A DNA stretch of 64,000 nt from Bacteroidales bacterium. Lineage in GTDB: Bacteria; Bacteroidota; Bacteroidia; Bacteroidales; JAADJA01. Each line of letters opens with the position of its first letter. Positions within the stretch are counted from its first letter, which is position 1. Positions 8,214-16,306 of the stretch are shown in pieces. A model generated the notes under the pieces. That model saw only the letters and a program-made list of their open reading frames with translations. It was not told the DNA's origin and did not search any database. Location: contig JAIOZL010000003.1 in NCBI GenBank assembly GCA_021740645.1, positions 1 to 64,000 on the forward strand. The letters are read 5' to 3'. Position numbers and translations under genes: made by a program.

Positions 8214-9083
8214 TTAAGGAAGAATTAGAAAAGTTTTTTCGGCAATTAGTTTATGGAATAAATTCAACTGCAATTTATATTCACCTGGATCCCGTTTTCC
8301 TGGTAGTATTGAAATCGAGCTGTTTATAACAAGATTAGAATCTCCCGGATACAGGCAAATTTCCTTATCGTAAAACGATTTACTATCAGGGCCAATCCAA
8401 TCCAATTGAAATACTAATTCCTGATCTTTTATGAATCGATTCTCCACCTCAATAAGTGCACGTACTTTTTCTTTTTTACCCATCTCAAAATCAGTCCCTT
8501 CTCCAATTCGTTTGCCTGTTTTACGACTTATTTTACGGTATAAAATAATATTGACCAAAGGCCCGTCTGCCTGATAGTCTTCAGGGTTAAACTCAGGAAG
8601 GATAGTGAACTTCTTTTCAGAAATCAATTCACGGAACAAATATAATCGGAGTATATACGCTCCGGCTTCTCGTGAGTCAGGTGAAAGGGAAATAGAGCTA
8701 TATAATTCAGAGGCAGAATCAGCAGGTAACAGATCTGTCCTTTTTTGGTAAATAGAATATCCGCTTGTCCCTATCCAGTCGAAATGAAACATTAAGGTTT
8801 TTCCCTCATAATAATTTCGGTTCTTCAGCCCAACAATTGCGCGCAGCCAGGCCCCCTCCATAGGTGTAAACACATTCCCTTCCCCGATCATTTCTCCCGT
8901 TTCTTTATCAATTTCCCGGCACAAATGAATTGTAGAAGATAGATCATTATCGTTCAATGGAAGGAACTGTAAGGACGATTCATCTTCCTTAACAGGCTGG
9001 TCAAACCGGCTGGAACATCCTAAACCCAAAAAGATTAAAAATGAAAGGAATACGGAGAGTTTTACGGTGCTTATTATTTTCAT
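8214..9083 (-). CDS. Lipoprotein with two tandem copies of an unknown beta domain (PGA operon)
   Basis: The SPII signal ends in LIFLGLGC. Two repeats of about 110 residues follow. Each shows REIDKETGEMIGEG or RKISRKTGKRIGEG, then a conserved core V/ALIEVENR, then FHFDWIG or FQLDWIG, SFYDKE or SIYQKR, and LYLFRELISEKKF or LNLFHKLIAEKTF. They lie near residues 45-160 and 175-285. The family is not known to me. As the last of eight genes running in one direction from pgsB, with a 17-bp gap from the acyltransferase gene, it probably serves the poly-glutamate pathway. It may be an envelope binding or tethering protein. That role is inference from position. Confidence 0.72.
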   Translation of the reverse strand: MKIISTVKLSVFLSFLIFLGLGCSSRFDQPVKEDESSLQFLPLNDNDLSSTIHLCREIDKETGEMIGEGNVFTPMEGAWLRAIVGLKNRNYYEGKTLMFHFDWIGTSGYSIYQKRTDLLPADSASELYSSISLSPDSREAGAYILRLYLFRELISEKKFTILPEFNPEDYQADGPLVNIILYRKISRKTGKRIGEGTDFEMGKKEKVRALIEVENRFIKDQELVFQLDWIGPDSKSFYDKEICLYPGDSNLVINSSISILPGKRDPGEYKLQLNLFHKLIAEKTFLILP

Positions 9084-9100
9084 ATTTAAATCAGTTCCGT

Positions 9101-10237
9101 TTATATCATTTGAATGAAATAATTCTTACTTCTGAGCTTCACACCATAAAACCATTTGCAAAGGGGTAACATGATAATTAGCATTACCCCCAGCCCGATC
9201 AATGACTCCAAAACTTCTCCTTCGCGATAAAACAGGTCTGCCCTTTTAATAACAACACCCATTATAGCTAAATGCATAGCATAGAAAAATAGCGGGACTT
9301 TGCCTGGAATACTAAAAACCCCCAATATTTTAGGGGAAATTTTCCCTATTGCAATAAACAGGGCAACTCCCAATACAACCATTCCAAAGAACCATAAGTT
9401 CATAAAAAGACTGGGAGGATATTTCTGATCGACAAAAAAGGAATAAGATCCAAAATCGGAAAAAGGGGCTATATTTCCAAATCCTCTACCCAGTCGTACT
9501 ATTATTGCCAGGCAAAAAGCAACTCCTGCAATTCCTAAACTCATTGCAATCCGTTTCATATCGGTTTTCCATATTTTCAACCATCCATTGGCCATTACAG
9601 AACCCAAAACAGAAAGGGCAAACCAGGGTAAAACAGGGTATTTATTAAATTTTCCCGAATCCACAAATGTTTGCATTAAAACTTCCTGCCACGTAATACC
9701 AGGGTCATAAGTGATCTGAAGTAAGAAAGGATGAATAATTAATACGGCAATTGCAATCAGGAGCCTGACGTACCAGGGGAAAGAAATAATCAGGGTTAAA
9801 AATATCATAGAGATGCCAATACATGCAATGATACCAAAATGCCAGGGCTGAAAACTGCTAAAACCTCCCCATGAAGAGTTTACCCAGGTCATTTGCGCAA
9901 TTACCAGGAAAATCCCTCTTTGAATCAAATGCCAGCGTGCAGACCAATCTGAGGTTCCCTTTGCAATCCTGCGATTATACGACCACCAAACCATGGCACC
10001 AGCCATCATTAGAAATCCTGGAGCACAAAGATAACCGGCATACCGCAAAATAAATTGACCCCATGTTGGAAACAAAGGATCAAAAGGATCAAGGTTTTTC
10101 CATACGGAATTAAGGTAATAAGAACTATGGCCTAGAAGCATCAGTACGCCAATAAACCCGCGAAACTGATCGATAAAAACGAAACGTTGCTTTTTTATTC
10201 CTTTTGTATCTCTTGTTTTCTCCTTTGAAAGTACCAT
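9101..10237 (-). CDS. DUF1624/YeiB-like multi-pass membrane acyltransferase-type protein (PGA operon)
   Basis: A 378-residue integral membrane protein with about ten hydrophobic helices. The first block RFVFIDQFRGFIGVLMLLGHSSYYLN is the family start, with the Asp-x-x-Arg-Gly motif and a membrane His of DUF1624/HGSNAT-like acyltransferases. Other helices are rich in Trp (TWVNSSWGGFSSFQPWHFG). Members move acetyl or other acyl groups across the inner membrane or are related transporters. In this position a plausible task is O- or N-acyl decoration of the exported polymer, or of its carrier, but nothing in the sequence names the substrate. It is the seventh gene from pgsB, 39 bp after the LVIVD gene. 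Confidence 0.75.
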   Translation of the reverse strand: MVLSKEKTRDTKGIKKQRFVFIDQFRGFIGVLMLLGHSSYYLNSVWKNLDPFDPLFPTWGQFILRYAGYLCAPGFLMMAGAMVWWSYNRRIAKGTSDWSARWHLIQRGIFLVIAQMTWVNSSWGGFSSFQPWHFGIIACIGISMIFLTLIISFPWYVRLLIAIAVLIIHPFLLQITYDPGITWQEVLMQTFVDSGKFNKYPVLPWFALSVLGSVMANGWLKIWKTDMKRIAMSLGIAGVAFCLAIIVRLGRGFGNIAPFSDFGSYSFFVDQKYPPSLFMNLWFFGMVVLGVALFIAIGKISPKILGVFSIPGKVPLFFYAMHLAIMGVVIKRADLFYREGEVLESLIGLGVMLIIMLPLCKWFYGVKLRSKNYFIQMI

Positions 10238-10276
10238 TCAAATTTCCTCAGTTAGTTCTTTACGTCTGGACCTGAT

Positions 10277-11293
10277 TTAATTGGGATAAGAGATAATGAT
10301 CAAACCTTCGTCTTCATCTGTCACATAGATATAATCTTCACCCAACTCAACTCCCAGCGCATATTGAGTTTCCACTATTCCTACCAGTTTTGGATTATAA
10401 GCATCAGACACGTCAATAATTTGCAAACCACTTAACTCAGTAGTCATATAAATCCGCTGATCTTTAATGTTAAGTTCTTTCGCATAACCACCCGCATCAA
10501 TTGATCCCACAATGTGAATATCGTTGGTATCGGCGTAGTTAACAATTTGCAGGCCTGCTGTTCCGCATGCTAGAAAGGCTATTGACTCGTCCTCATTAAT
10601 AATAACATCCTCAGCATATCCTGGTGTATCGCACCAACCTACAATGTGATATATTCCATAACCCTGTTGAAAATCTGAGATGTCATACATCGACAATCCC
10701 ATTTCACCACTTGCGACAAGTAAATAGGCGCTATCAGAAGTGGTGGTTAATCCCATCGCGTAGCCTGAAGTATATAAACCTCCTCTGATCTCGGGTTGGG
10801 TTGGGTAGCCAATATCAGCTATATTCACACCCTGCTCACTTACTGCAGTAAATAAATATTGCCCCATGATGTGAATATTTTTTGCTGGTTTCATAGATAA
10901 GTTTGAAACGGTGACTTCAGGAGCGGCTGGATCTGCCACATTGACCACAGTGATACCAAACGATCCGGCAGCCAGATAGACAACAGAGTCCTTCATAGCA
11001 ATTTTTGTAGAATATCCACGAACACCTTGTGTAGTCGTAGATATTACATGGGGATTTTCTGGGTCGGCCACATCTATTATTATTAAACCGCCTTCCCCTT
11101 GCGAGATATATATCAGGTTCTCATTTTTTACAAGATCCTGGGCATACCCCGAAGTAGCCATTTTCTTTACAATTTTATATCCCCCTGATGTATCGTTGTT
11201 CTTTGTGAGGGATTCAGGATCATTAGGTTTTCCGCATCCGGCTATAAAAAACAATCCTATGAGTGACCAAACTAATAATTTATAATTTTTCAT
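10277..11293 (-). CDS. LVIVD-repeat beta-propeller lipoprotein (PGA operon)
   Basis: SPII signal MKNYKLLVWSLIGLFFIAGC, then a run of LVIVD repeats (PF08309), each of about 43 residues. Examples are LIIIDVADPENPHVIS, ITVVNVADPAAPEVT, LQIVNYADTNDIHIVG and LQIIDVSDAYNPKLVG. About six to seven blades can be counted, which suits a beta-propeller. Such proteins sit on the cell surface or in the periplasm of Bacteroidota and are thought to bind partners. No enzyme residues are visible. It is fused into the operon after the beta-barrel gene with a 31-bp gap. A role as scaffold for the export barrel is inference. Confidence 0.82.
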   Translation of the reverse strand: MKNYKLLVWSLIGLFFIAGCGKPNDPESLTKNNDTSGGYKIVKKMATSGYAQDLVKNENLIYISQGEGGLIIIDVADPENPHVISTTTQGVRGYSTKIAMKDSVVYLAAGSFGITVVNVADPAAPEVTVSNLSMKPAKNIHIMGQYLFTAVSEQGVNIADIGYPTQPEIRGGLYTSGYAMGLTTTSDSAYLLVASGEMGLSMYDISDFQQGYGIYHIVGWCDTPGYAEDVIINEDESIAFLACGTAGLQIVNYADTNDIHIVGSIDAGGYAKELNIKDQRIYMTTELSGLQIIDVSDAYNPKLVGIVETQYALGVELGEDYIYVTDEDEGLIIISYPN

Positions 11294-11324
11294 GTGTTGA
11301 GATTTATCTTTTTATATTAATTGT

Positions 11325-12467
11325 TTACAGTTTAAAGTCGTAGGTAAATTCAATACCTACCGTATTTTGAAGGTAATCCTTTTCATCTGAAACAAACTCC
11401 CTGTTAATATCAGAAGTCGTTTCAGTATCCCTGAAGTACCAGTTGTAAAAAGCTTCAAGTTTCATTGATTTATTCAAGGTGATCTGATAGTTAAAATACA
11501 TCCTGATATTTTTATCAACCCTTCCTGCGTGCAACTCGTCAATTTCTACCGGATGGGGTGATTGGTAATAGCGGTTTAGAAAAGCTATTTTCGCACTAAA
11601 GTCCTGCTTTTTCTTTTGTAATTTGGGGAGTTTCCAAAACAATCCCGCAGTAATTCTGTCCTCCTCAAAAGTGGCATTCGGGCCATTTGTATTTTCCAGA
11701 GTTTCATAAGCTGCATCATATCCTTTGGCATCTGAGGTTACATACATATAATTGAATTCCAATCTCAGGTTTTTCAAAACCTGCTGATAGATGTACATCC
11801 CATAATACATATCTTTACTATCATATTCTGTATAATGTTCATTGTGGAAATACAACGCATGGCTAATTGAAAATTTCAAACGGGTGCCTTTGAAAAAATA
11901 CTTCTGAATCCAAAAATCATAATCGTCCTTGGAAAAAGCATATGGCTGAAATGAAATAGGCACATAGCCGTATTCATCTACCCAAACTTCATCCCTGAAA
12001 TGACGCACATAGAATTCAGGAATATAGCTATAGGAAAACTTAAAACTGATTCGATTGGGCATATACTGTCGAATTCCTACGGAAAAGTTATTCCAGTTTT
12101 TAACGTTATTAACCAGATAAGTCCTTTGGGCCGCATCAACATCAAATACTGTTTTATTTTTTCCAAAAAACTTATGCGTGGATGTTAGTTGAAGTGCCGT
12201 CAGGAAAATCATATCATCATAGGTATCAATATGAAAACGGCCTTCGTCTTCACCATTGAGAAACCGATCAAGGTATTTATCCGAATATTTTAATATATTA
12301 TCATCATAAGAAGCACCCAAATTGACCTGGACCTCAATATCCAGCTTATTTTTTTTACTCTTTTTTTCCTGGGCTTCTAAACTATTAATTGCCAGGAAAT
12401 AAAGTGCACAAAATACAGTGAGGCCATAAACAATTGGCTTATACCTTTTTTTTAATTGAATTTTCAT
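11325..12467 (-). CDS. Predicted outer-membrane beta-barrel protein (PGA operon)
   Basis: A signal peptide ends near residue 32 (LTVFCALYFLAINSLEAQ). The mature part alternates polar and aromatic residues in long strands, for example RISFKFSYSYIPEFYVRHF, LRLEFNYMYVTSD and MKLEAFYNWYFRDTE. It closes with a strand ending in GIEFTYDFKL, as outer-membrane barrels do. Length 380 fits a 14- to 16-strand barrel. I do not recognise a family. In a Gram-negative cell, poly-gamma-glutamate made at the inner membrane would need an outer-membrane exit. This gene is the only barrel in the operon and so the natural candidate for that exit. Confidence 0.7.
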   Translation of the reverse strand: MKIQLKKRYKPIVYGLTVFCALYFLAINSLEAQEKKSKKNKLDIEVQVNLGASYDDNILKYSDKYLDRFLNGEDEGRFHIDTYDDMIFLTALQLTSTHKFFGKNKTVFDVDAAQRTYLVNNVKNWNNFSVGIRQYMPNRISFKFSYSYIPEFYVRHFRDEVWVDEYGYVPISFQPYAFSKDDYDFWIQKYFFKGTRLKFSISHALYFHNEHYTEYDSKDMYYGMYIYQQVLKNLRLEFNYMYVTSDAKGYDAAYETLENTNGPNATFEEDRITAGLFWKLPKLQKKKQDFSAKIAFLNRYYQSPHPVEIDELHAGRVDKNIRMYFNYQITLNKSMKLEAFYNWYFRDTETTSDINREFVSDEKDYLQNTVGIEFTYDFKL

Positions 12468-12508
12468 ATCACAATCATTTAAAATCTATAAGTTGTAATC
12501 ATCTTATA

Positions 12509-13420
12509 TTACTCTTCCAGCGAAACATCTTTCTTTGGGAACAGGCATCGGCCCAGTACCGTATTTTTATCTTTATCCAAAGGGAGGATTTCATACGTAT
12601 GCCTTCCTTTAGGCACATTAATTACAAATTCACATGCTTTACCAGGAATTAAATCTGTACTTTCCGCATACATGGAAACTTCTGATCTAACGCTGCTTAA
12701 CTGATAGGTATTGATTACTTTATTGTTTTCGCTCACCTGTATGCGGTAAAGAATTCTTCCACGCATGGCAAAGTGATTCTCAATACGTGTTAAAACCCTT
12801 AATTCGGTAGGGCCGTTAATAGCTACTCTAAGAGGTTTTTCTTTTGAGAAACGATAATAACATACATTGCTTTCCCTTGATATTAAGTCAACTGGCTGAG
12901 ATGGTTGTAAAGGAGAGTAGGCTATCCAAACCTTTTTTTTTGCTTTCGTTGGGGTAAAACTATATCGGGCTGCAACCTGAAAATTTTGTCCACCTTTTAA
13001 AAATTTTATGGTATGGGCTCCCCTGCCAAGTATAATTTCAAAATCCTTTAACTGACCAGGAACGCCAAGAGCTCTGTCTAAGTATGTGGCTTTGCTTGAC
13101 TTTATAACTGAATTAAAGCTGATTACCTGTGGCTGTCCGCCATCGACTGCATAAATTATCTGGTAACTAAGTTTATCATTCTGTCCCCTCATGAACCTGC
13201 ATCGTGACAAAATACGGAGTTTACCAGGACCATCTACATTTATCACAGAAGCATTCTCAGTATCCATTACATAGTATGACCTGGTTTTATCACCAATTTT
13301 TGTTGCAAGTTTTTCCTGACTATTTACAGGTTTTAAATATCTTTTTTTCAAAGTAGTTTGTGCCCAAATAATGGGGTTTCCGAAAATCAGGATGATAAAA
13401 ACTATTATTAACTTTTTCAT
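12509..13420 (-). CDS. Exported protein with two tandem copies of a beta-sandwich-like domain (PGA operon)
   Basis: Signal peptide MKKLIIVFIILIFGNPIIWAQ. The mature protein holds two related domains of about 110 residues. The shared pattern is a Tyr-Tyr pair, then V-x-GP-x-x-LR(I/V)L(S/T)R, a central MRG, a YxI strand, and near the end G-R/K-G-A/R-H-T. In copy one this is VDGPGKLRILSRCRFMRG with RGAHTIKFL; in copy two INGPTELRVLTRIENHFAMRG with KGRHTYEIL. No known family comes to mind. It follows pgsW by 34 bp and precedes the outer-membrane barrel, so it may be a periplasmic part of the export path. That role is inferred. Confidence 0.7.
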   Translation of the reverse strand: MKKLIIVFIILIFGNPIIWAQTTLKKRYLKPVNSQEKLATKIGDKTRSYYVMDTENASVINVDGPGKLRILSRCRFMRGQNDKLSYQIIYAVDGGQPQVISFNSVIKSSKATYLDRALGVPGQLKDFEIILGRGAHTIKFLKGGQNFQVAARYSFTPTKAKKKVWIAYSPLQPSQPVDLISRESNVCYYRFSKEKPLRVAINGPTELRVLTRIENHFAMRGRILYRIQVSENNKVINTYQLSSVRSEVSMYAESTDLIPGKACEFVINVPKGRHTYEILPLDKDKNTVLGRCLFPKKDVSLEE

Positions 13421-13454
13421 TTGCCTCTTTTATTCTTGTTTGAATATTAAAAAT

Positions 13455-14612
13455 CTATATTACCGGAATATCGTCCGTATCATTATCTGACCTGTATTGG
13501 GGCTGTGAACCGGAAACGACATCTGTTCCAAGCTGATGGTGTTTTTTCTCGCTGAAATAAACCAACAAGATAACGCCAACGAGAAACAAGGTTGCTATCC
13601 CTGTGATCCACATGTTATATTTTTCCTGAATAAAAATACCACCCTCACCTGGTTCAGGCAAAGGTACCGGACTTGCTGGTAAACCATATTTTGCTGCCAA
13701 TTGATTAACATTCAGTAAATGGATTATAGGTATTTTATTTTGCCCCATCTGTATGATCACACCTTTTATAGGGAAGTTTTGCATAGGCAAAAACTCTGTT
13801 AATCCAGGCTCGATAAGCTTTCCATTAATTGTATTGCCCAAACTTGCAATTCCTCCCCCAACATTAATGTAGGCTTTAATGGGTTCATCTCCGCTCACTT
13901 TTTCATACACCTCTAACCTGCGTGCTATGCTATTCTCGAGATATTTTTCGTGGATAAATTCCACATCGTTACGCAGAATGGCTTCTTCAATCAATTCGCG
14001 CCCTTCAGGACTAAGTCCACGACCGACATCAAGTCCTCCGCCAATGGATGCTGCTACTGATCTGCTATGAAAGATTTTGGACTGATATAACAGATTCTCC
14101 ATATCAAGCCAGGTAAAATAGGGATCGTTAGCCCCATAATTGGAAGCCCCAACTGATGAAATGATAATGGGTTTCAGATCTAGTGTTTCCAATGCAGCCA
14201 ATACGGAAATGTTCAGGGCCGGAAAAGAACCTGTGAATGCCACAGCCACATAATCATTTTTCTTTACCCCGCTCTCTTTCAGAAGTTGCACAACAACTGC
14301 GGCAAAGTTAGGGTTTGTAGAAGATAATTTAGCCTCGATATAGCCCCTGTCAGTAGTAACCATTGTATATTCCTGGCCTATTAAAGCAGTTTGATTAGGG
14401 TCGTTAATTACGTCAATAAAAATACCCTTTTCAAGCCTGTAATTTCTAATAGCTTCTTCCGCTTTTTGGGCAAGTTGGGCGGCATCAAGTTTCTCTCTGA
14501 ACCATTCCTGCTTCACTTCAAGCTTTCCATTTTCTACGGCAATAAAAGCTAGCAGGGCCATAATGGATAAAACACTTAAAACGATATTAGATTTTGCTCT
14601 GAATTTGTACAT
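13455..14612 (-). CDS. pgsW: Poly-gamma-glutamate system protein PgsW
   Basis: Matches the PgsW family (TIGR04332) that accompanies pgsB and pgsC in species lacking pgsA. It has an N-terminal membrane anchor (NIVLSVLSIMALLAFIAVE), a large extracytoplasmic domain with AALETLDLKPIIISSVGASNYGANDPYFTW and SVAASIGGGLDVGRGLS, a second membrane helix near residues 335-355, and a short polar cytoplasmic tail. Its exact reaction is unknown. It is thought to stand in for PgsA in assembly or export of the polymer. The gene sits 12 bp after pgsC, in the order pgsB-pgsC-pgsW. Length 385 is normal for the family. Confidence 0.88.
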   Translation of the reverse strand: MYKFRAKSNIVLSVLSIMALLAFIAVENGKLEVKQEWFREKLDAAQLAQKAEEAIRNYRLEKGIFIDVINDPNQTALIGQEYTMVTTDRGYIEAKLSSTNPNFAAVVVQLLKESGVKKNDYVAVAFTGSFPALNISVLAALETLDLKPIIISSVGASNYGANDPYFTWLDMENLLYQSKIFHSRSVAASIGGGLDVGRGLSPEGRELIEEAILRNDVEFIHEKYLENSIARRLEVYEKVSGDEPIKAYINVGGGIASLGNTINGKLIEPGLTEFLPMQNFPIKGVIIQMGQNKIPIIHLLNVNQLAAKYGLPASPVPLPEPGEGGIFIQEKYNMWITGIATLFLVGVILLVYFSEKKHHQLGTDVVSGSQPQYRSDNDTDDIPVI

Positions 14613-14624
14613 TTAGCTATCATA

Positions 14625-15077
14625 TTATTGAGGTAGCAAAGCTCCCGCAAAGAATAATATTAAAATTAACCTAACCAATACAGCAGAAATAAACAATACG
14701 CTTATTGTTTTAAATACCCCCTGTTTCATAAACCAATGCGCAATTAATCCGGGTATTACCCAACCTACCGCTGCCAATTCCAGTGTAGTTGCACCCAAAT
14801 CGATTGTTAAAAAGTACCGGGAAAAATTAGCCAGTAAACAACCTATTAGCAAGGCTAATACCATTTGACGCCGTCCATACAGAAATGTATAGTTCCCTAA
14901 AACTTTGATAATTAAATAGGTAAGGAAACTAACACCCACTATACCGATAAGACGGTCAGGATGGGCTAATTGAAGAGCTATATACCCCGGAACGACAATA
15001 CCCCCGGCTGCCAGTCCAAAAACTTCGTAGGATAGCAAGCTAAAAATCAAACCTAATGTGATGGCTAGTTCAATCAT
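14625..15077 (-). CDS. pgsC: Poly-gamma-glutamate biosynthesis membrane protein PgsC
   Basis: A 150-residue membrane protein with about five hydrophobic helices, matching PgsC/CapC. Marks are SLLSYEVFGLAAGGIVVPGYIALQLAHP, LIIKVLGNYTFLYGRRQMVLALLIG, and WVIPGLIAHWFMKQGVFKT. PgsC partners PgsB in the membrane complex that polymerises glutamate and threads it across the inner membrane. Its start overlaps the end of pgsB by 8 bp, which indicates translational coupling. Confidence 0.93.
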   Translation of the reverse strand: MIELAITLGLIFSLLSYEVFGLAAGGIVVPGYIALQLAHPDRLIGIVGVSFLTYLIIKVLGNYTFLYGRRQMVLALLIGCLLANFSRYFLTIDLGATTLELAAVGWVIPGLIAHWFMKQGVFKTISVLFISAVLVRLILILFFAGALLPQ

Positions 15078-16260
15078 TTTTTAATGTGCTTCTATGTTCA
15101 AAAAATTCAGCTGTTTCTGCCCCCATTCCTCCCATATTTCCTATAGCCAGTATTGTTGAAACTTTATCTGTTAATGACAATATTTTTTCAAAAATTTTTG
15201 CTGGGCTTGTCCAACCAAGGGAAATTATTTTATGTGATGGCAGACCATAATGCAAGGCCATATCTTCAACTACCTCTGTTGATTGTCCTATTAATACGGC
15301 ATAGTCTATTTCTGCATTTAGTTTACGTGCAGTCATTTCAGCTAATTGTTTAGCCCTATCCAGCCGGTCTTGCCGAGTGTTAAGCAAGATGATCTTTACC
15401 CCTTCTACTCCTATTTCATCCCGTATTTTGTACCAAACCATTAAAGTGGAATCAGGGTCATTGGCAGCAAAAGCATTATAAAAAACCATTTTTTTATGAA
15501 ATGCTTCCACCTTATACGCACGAAGGGCTCCTGCATCCGGTATTGCATTATACATGCCTCTTAAGGCCGTAGTGCGGTCAATCTTAAGGTGCCGGCAGAC
15601 CGCAAGGGCCAATGCAACGTTGTCACGATGCTCGATGTAACTAAAACCTTTCATTTCTTCCGGATTTACTTCTTCTCCGTCCACCAAAAACATTTTGGTT
15701 TTCCGTTTATCTGCAATCTTTTTCAATTGCTCGGGAATGATATTCTCTGCCGTAAAAAGAAGTTCATTTTTTGGGATTGTCCGACCCAGTGTGGTTGCAA
15801 TTTCAGCCAAAGTATGTCCCATAACATCCGTATGATCCAGCCTAACATTGGTCATAACACTCAAATTTGAGTGAATCATTTGCTTTTCAGTAATGGTTTG
15901 GTATTGTGGCTGTAATGCCATACATTCCATAACTAAAGCTTTTGCCTTCCTGGTTGCCGCGAATTTTACAATGGAGAGTTGTTCAATTATATTGGCCGAC
16001 GACTTCCGGTGAATATAGGTTTCTTTGCCATCTTCTATAATCAGGCGGGGGAAGGTACCAGTAACCTTAGTGATGGTAGGTATCCCTGCCTCTCTTAATC
16101 CTGCACCGATCAGGCGGGTAACACTTGACTTCCCTCTGGTTCCATTAATGTGAATGCGGATAGGAATTGAATAAATTCTTTGTTGATGCCGAAAATACTC
16201 TATCGCCCCAACAACAATAGCAATTATTATTAAAATAAGTAATATGTAAAAACTATACAT
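15070..16260 (-). CDS. pgsB: Poly-gamma-glutamate synthase PgsB
   Basis: ATP-dependent amide ligase of the Mur-ligase superfamily that joins glutamate through the gamma carboxyl. The N-terminus is one membrane helix (residues 4-20). The ATP loop is HINGTRGKSSVTRL at residues 37-50. MTNVRLDHTDVMGHTLAEIA and FAANDPDSTLMVW are conserved further along, and LLNTRQDRLDRAKQL is present in the C-terminal domain. At 396 residues it matches CapB/PgsB of Bacillus. It starts a run of eight same-strand genes with overlaps or gaps of at most 41 bp. It lies 46 bp after the C25-like gene, so both may share a transcript. Confidence 0.95.
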   Translation of the reverse strand: MYSFYILLILIIIAIVVGAIEYFRHQQRIYSIPIRIHINGTRGKSSVTRLIGAGLREAGIPTITKVTGTFPRLIIEDGKETYIHRKSSANIIEQLSIVKFAATRKAKALVMECMALQPQYQTITEKQMIHSNLSVMTNVRLDHTDVMGHTLAEIATTLGRTIPKNELLFTAENIIPEQLKKIADKRKTKMFLVDGEEVNPEEMKGFSYIEHRDNVALALAVCRHLKIDRTTALRGMYNAIPDAGALRAYKVEAFHKKMVFYNAFAANDPDSTLMVWYKIRDEIGVEGVKIILLNTRQDRLDRAKQLAEMTARKLNAEIDYAVLIGQSTEVVEDMALHYGLPSHKIISLGWTSPAKIFEKILSLTDKVSTILAIGNMGGMGAETAEFFEHRSTLKND

Positions 16261-16306
16261 ACCGTCCTTCCGCCAAAACTTCCATTAAGGATTTCTTTAG
16301 AAAAAA

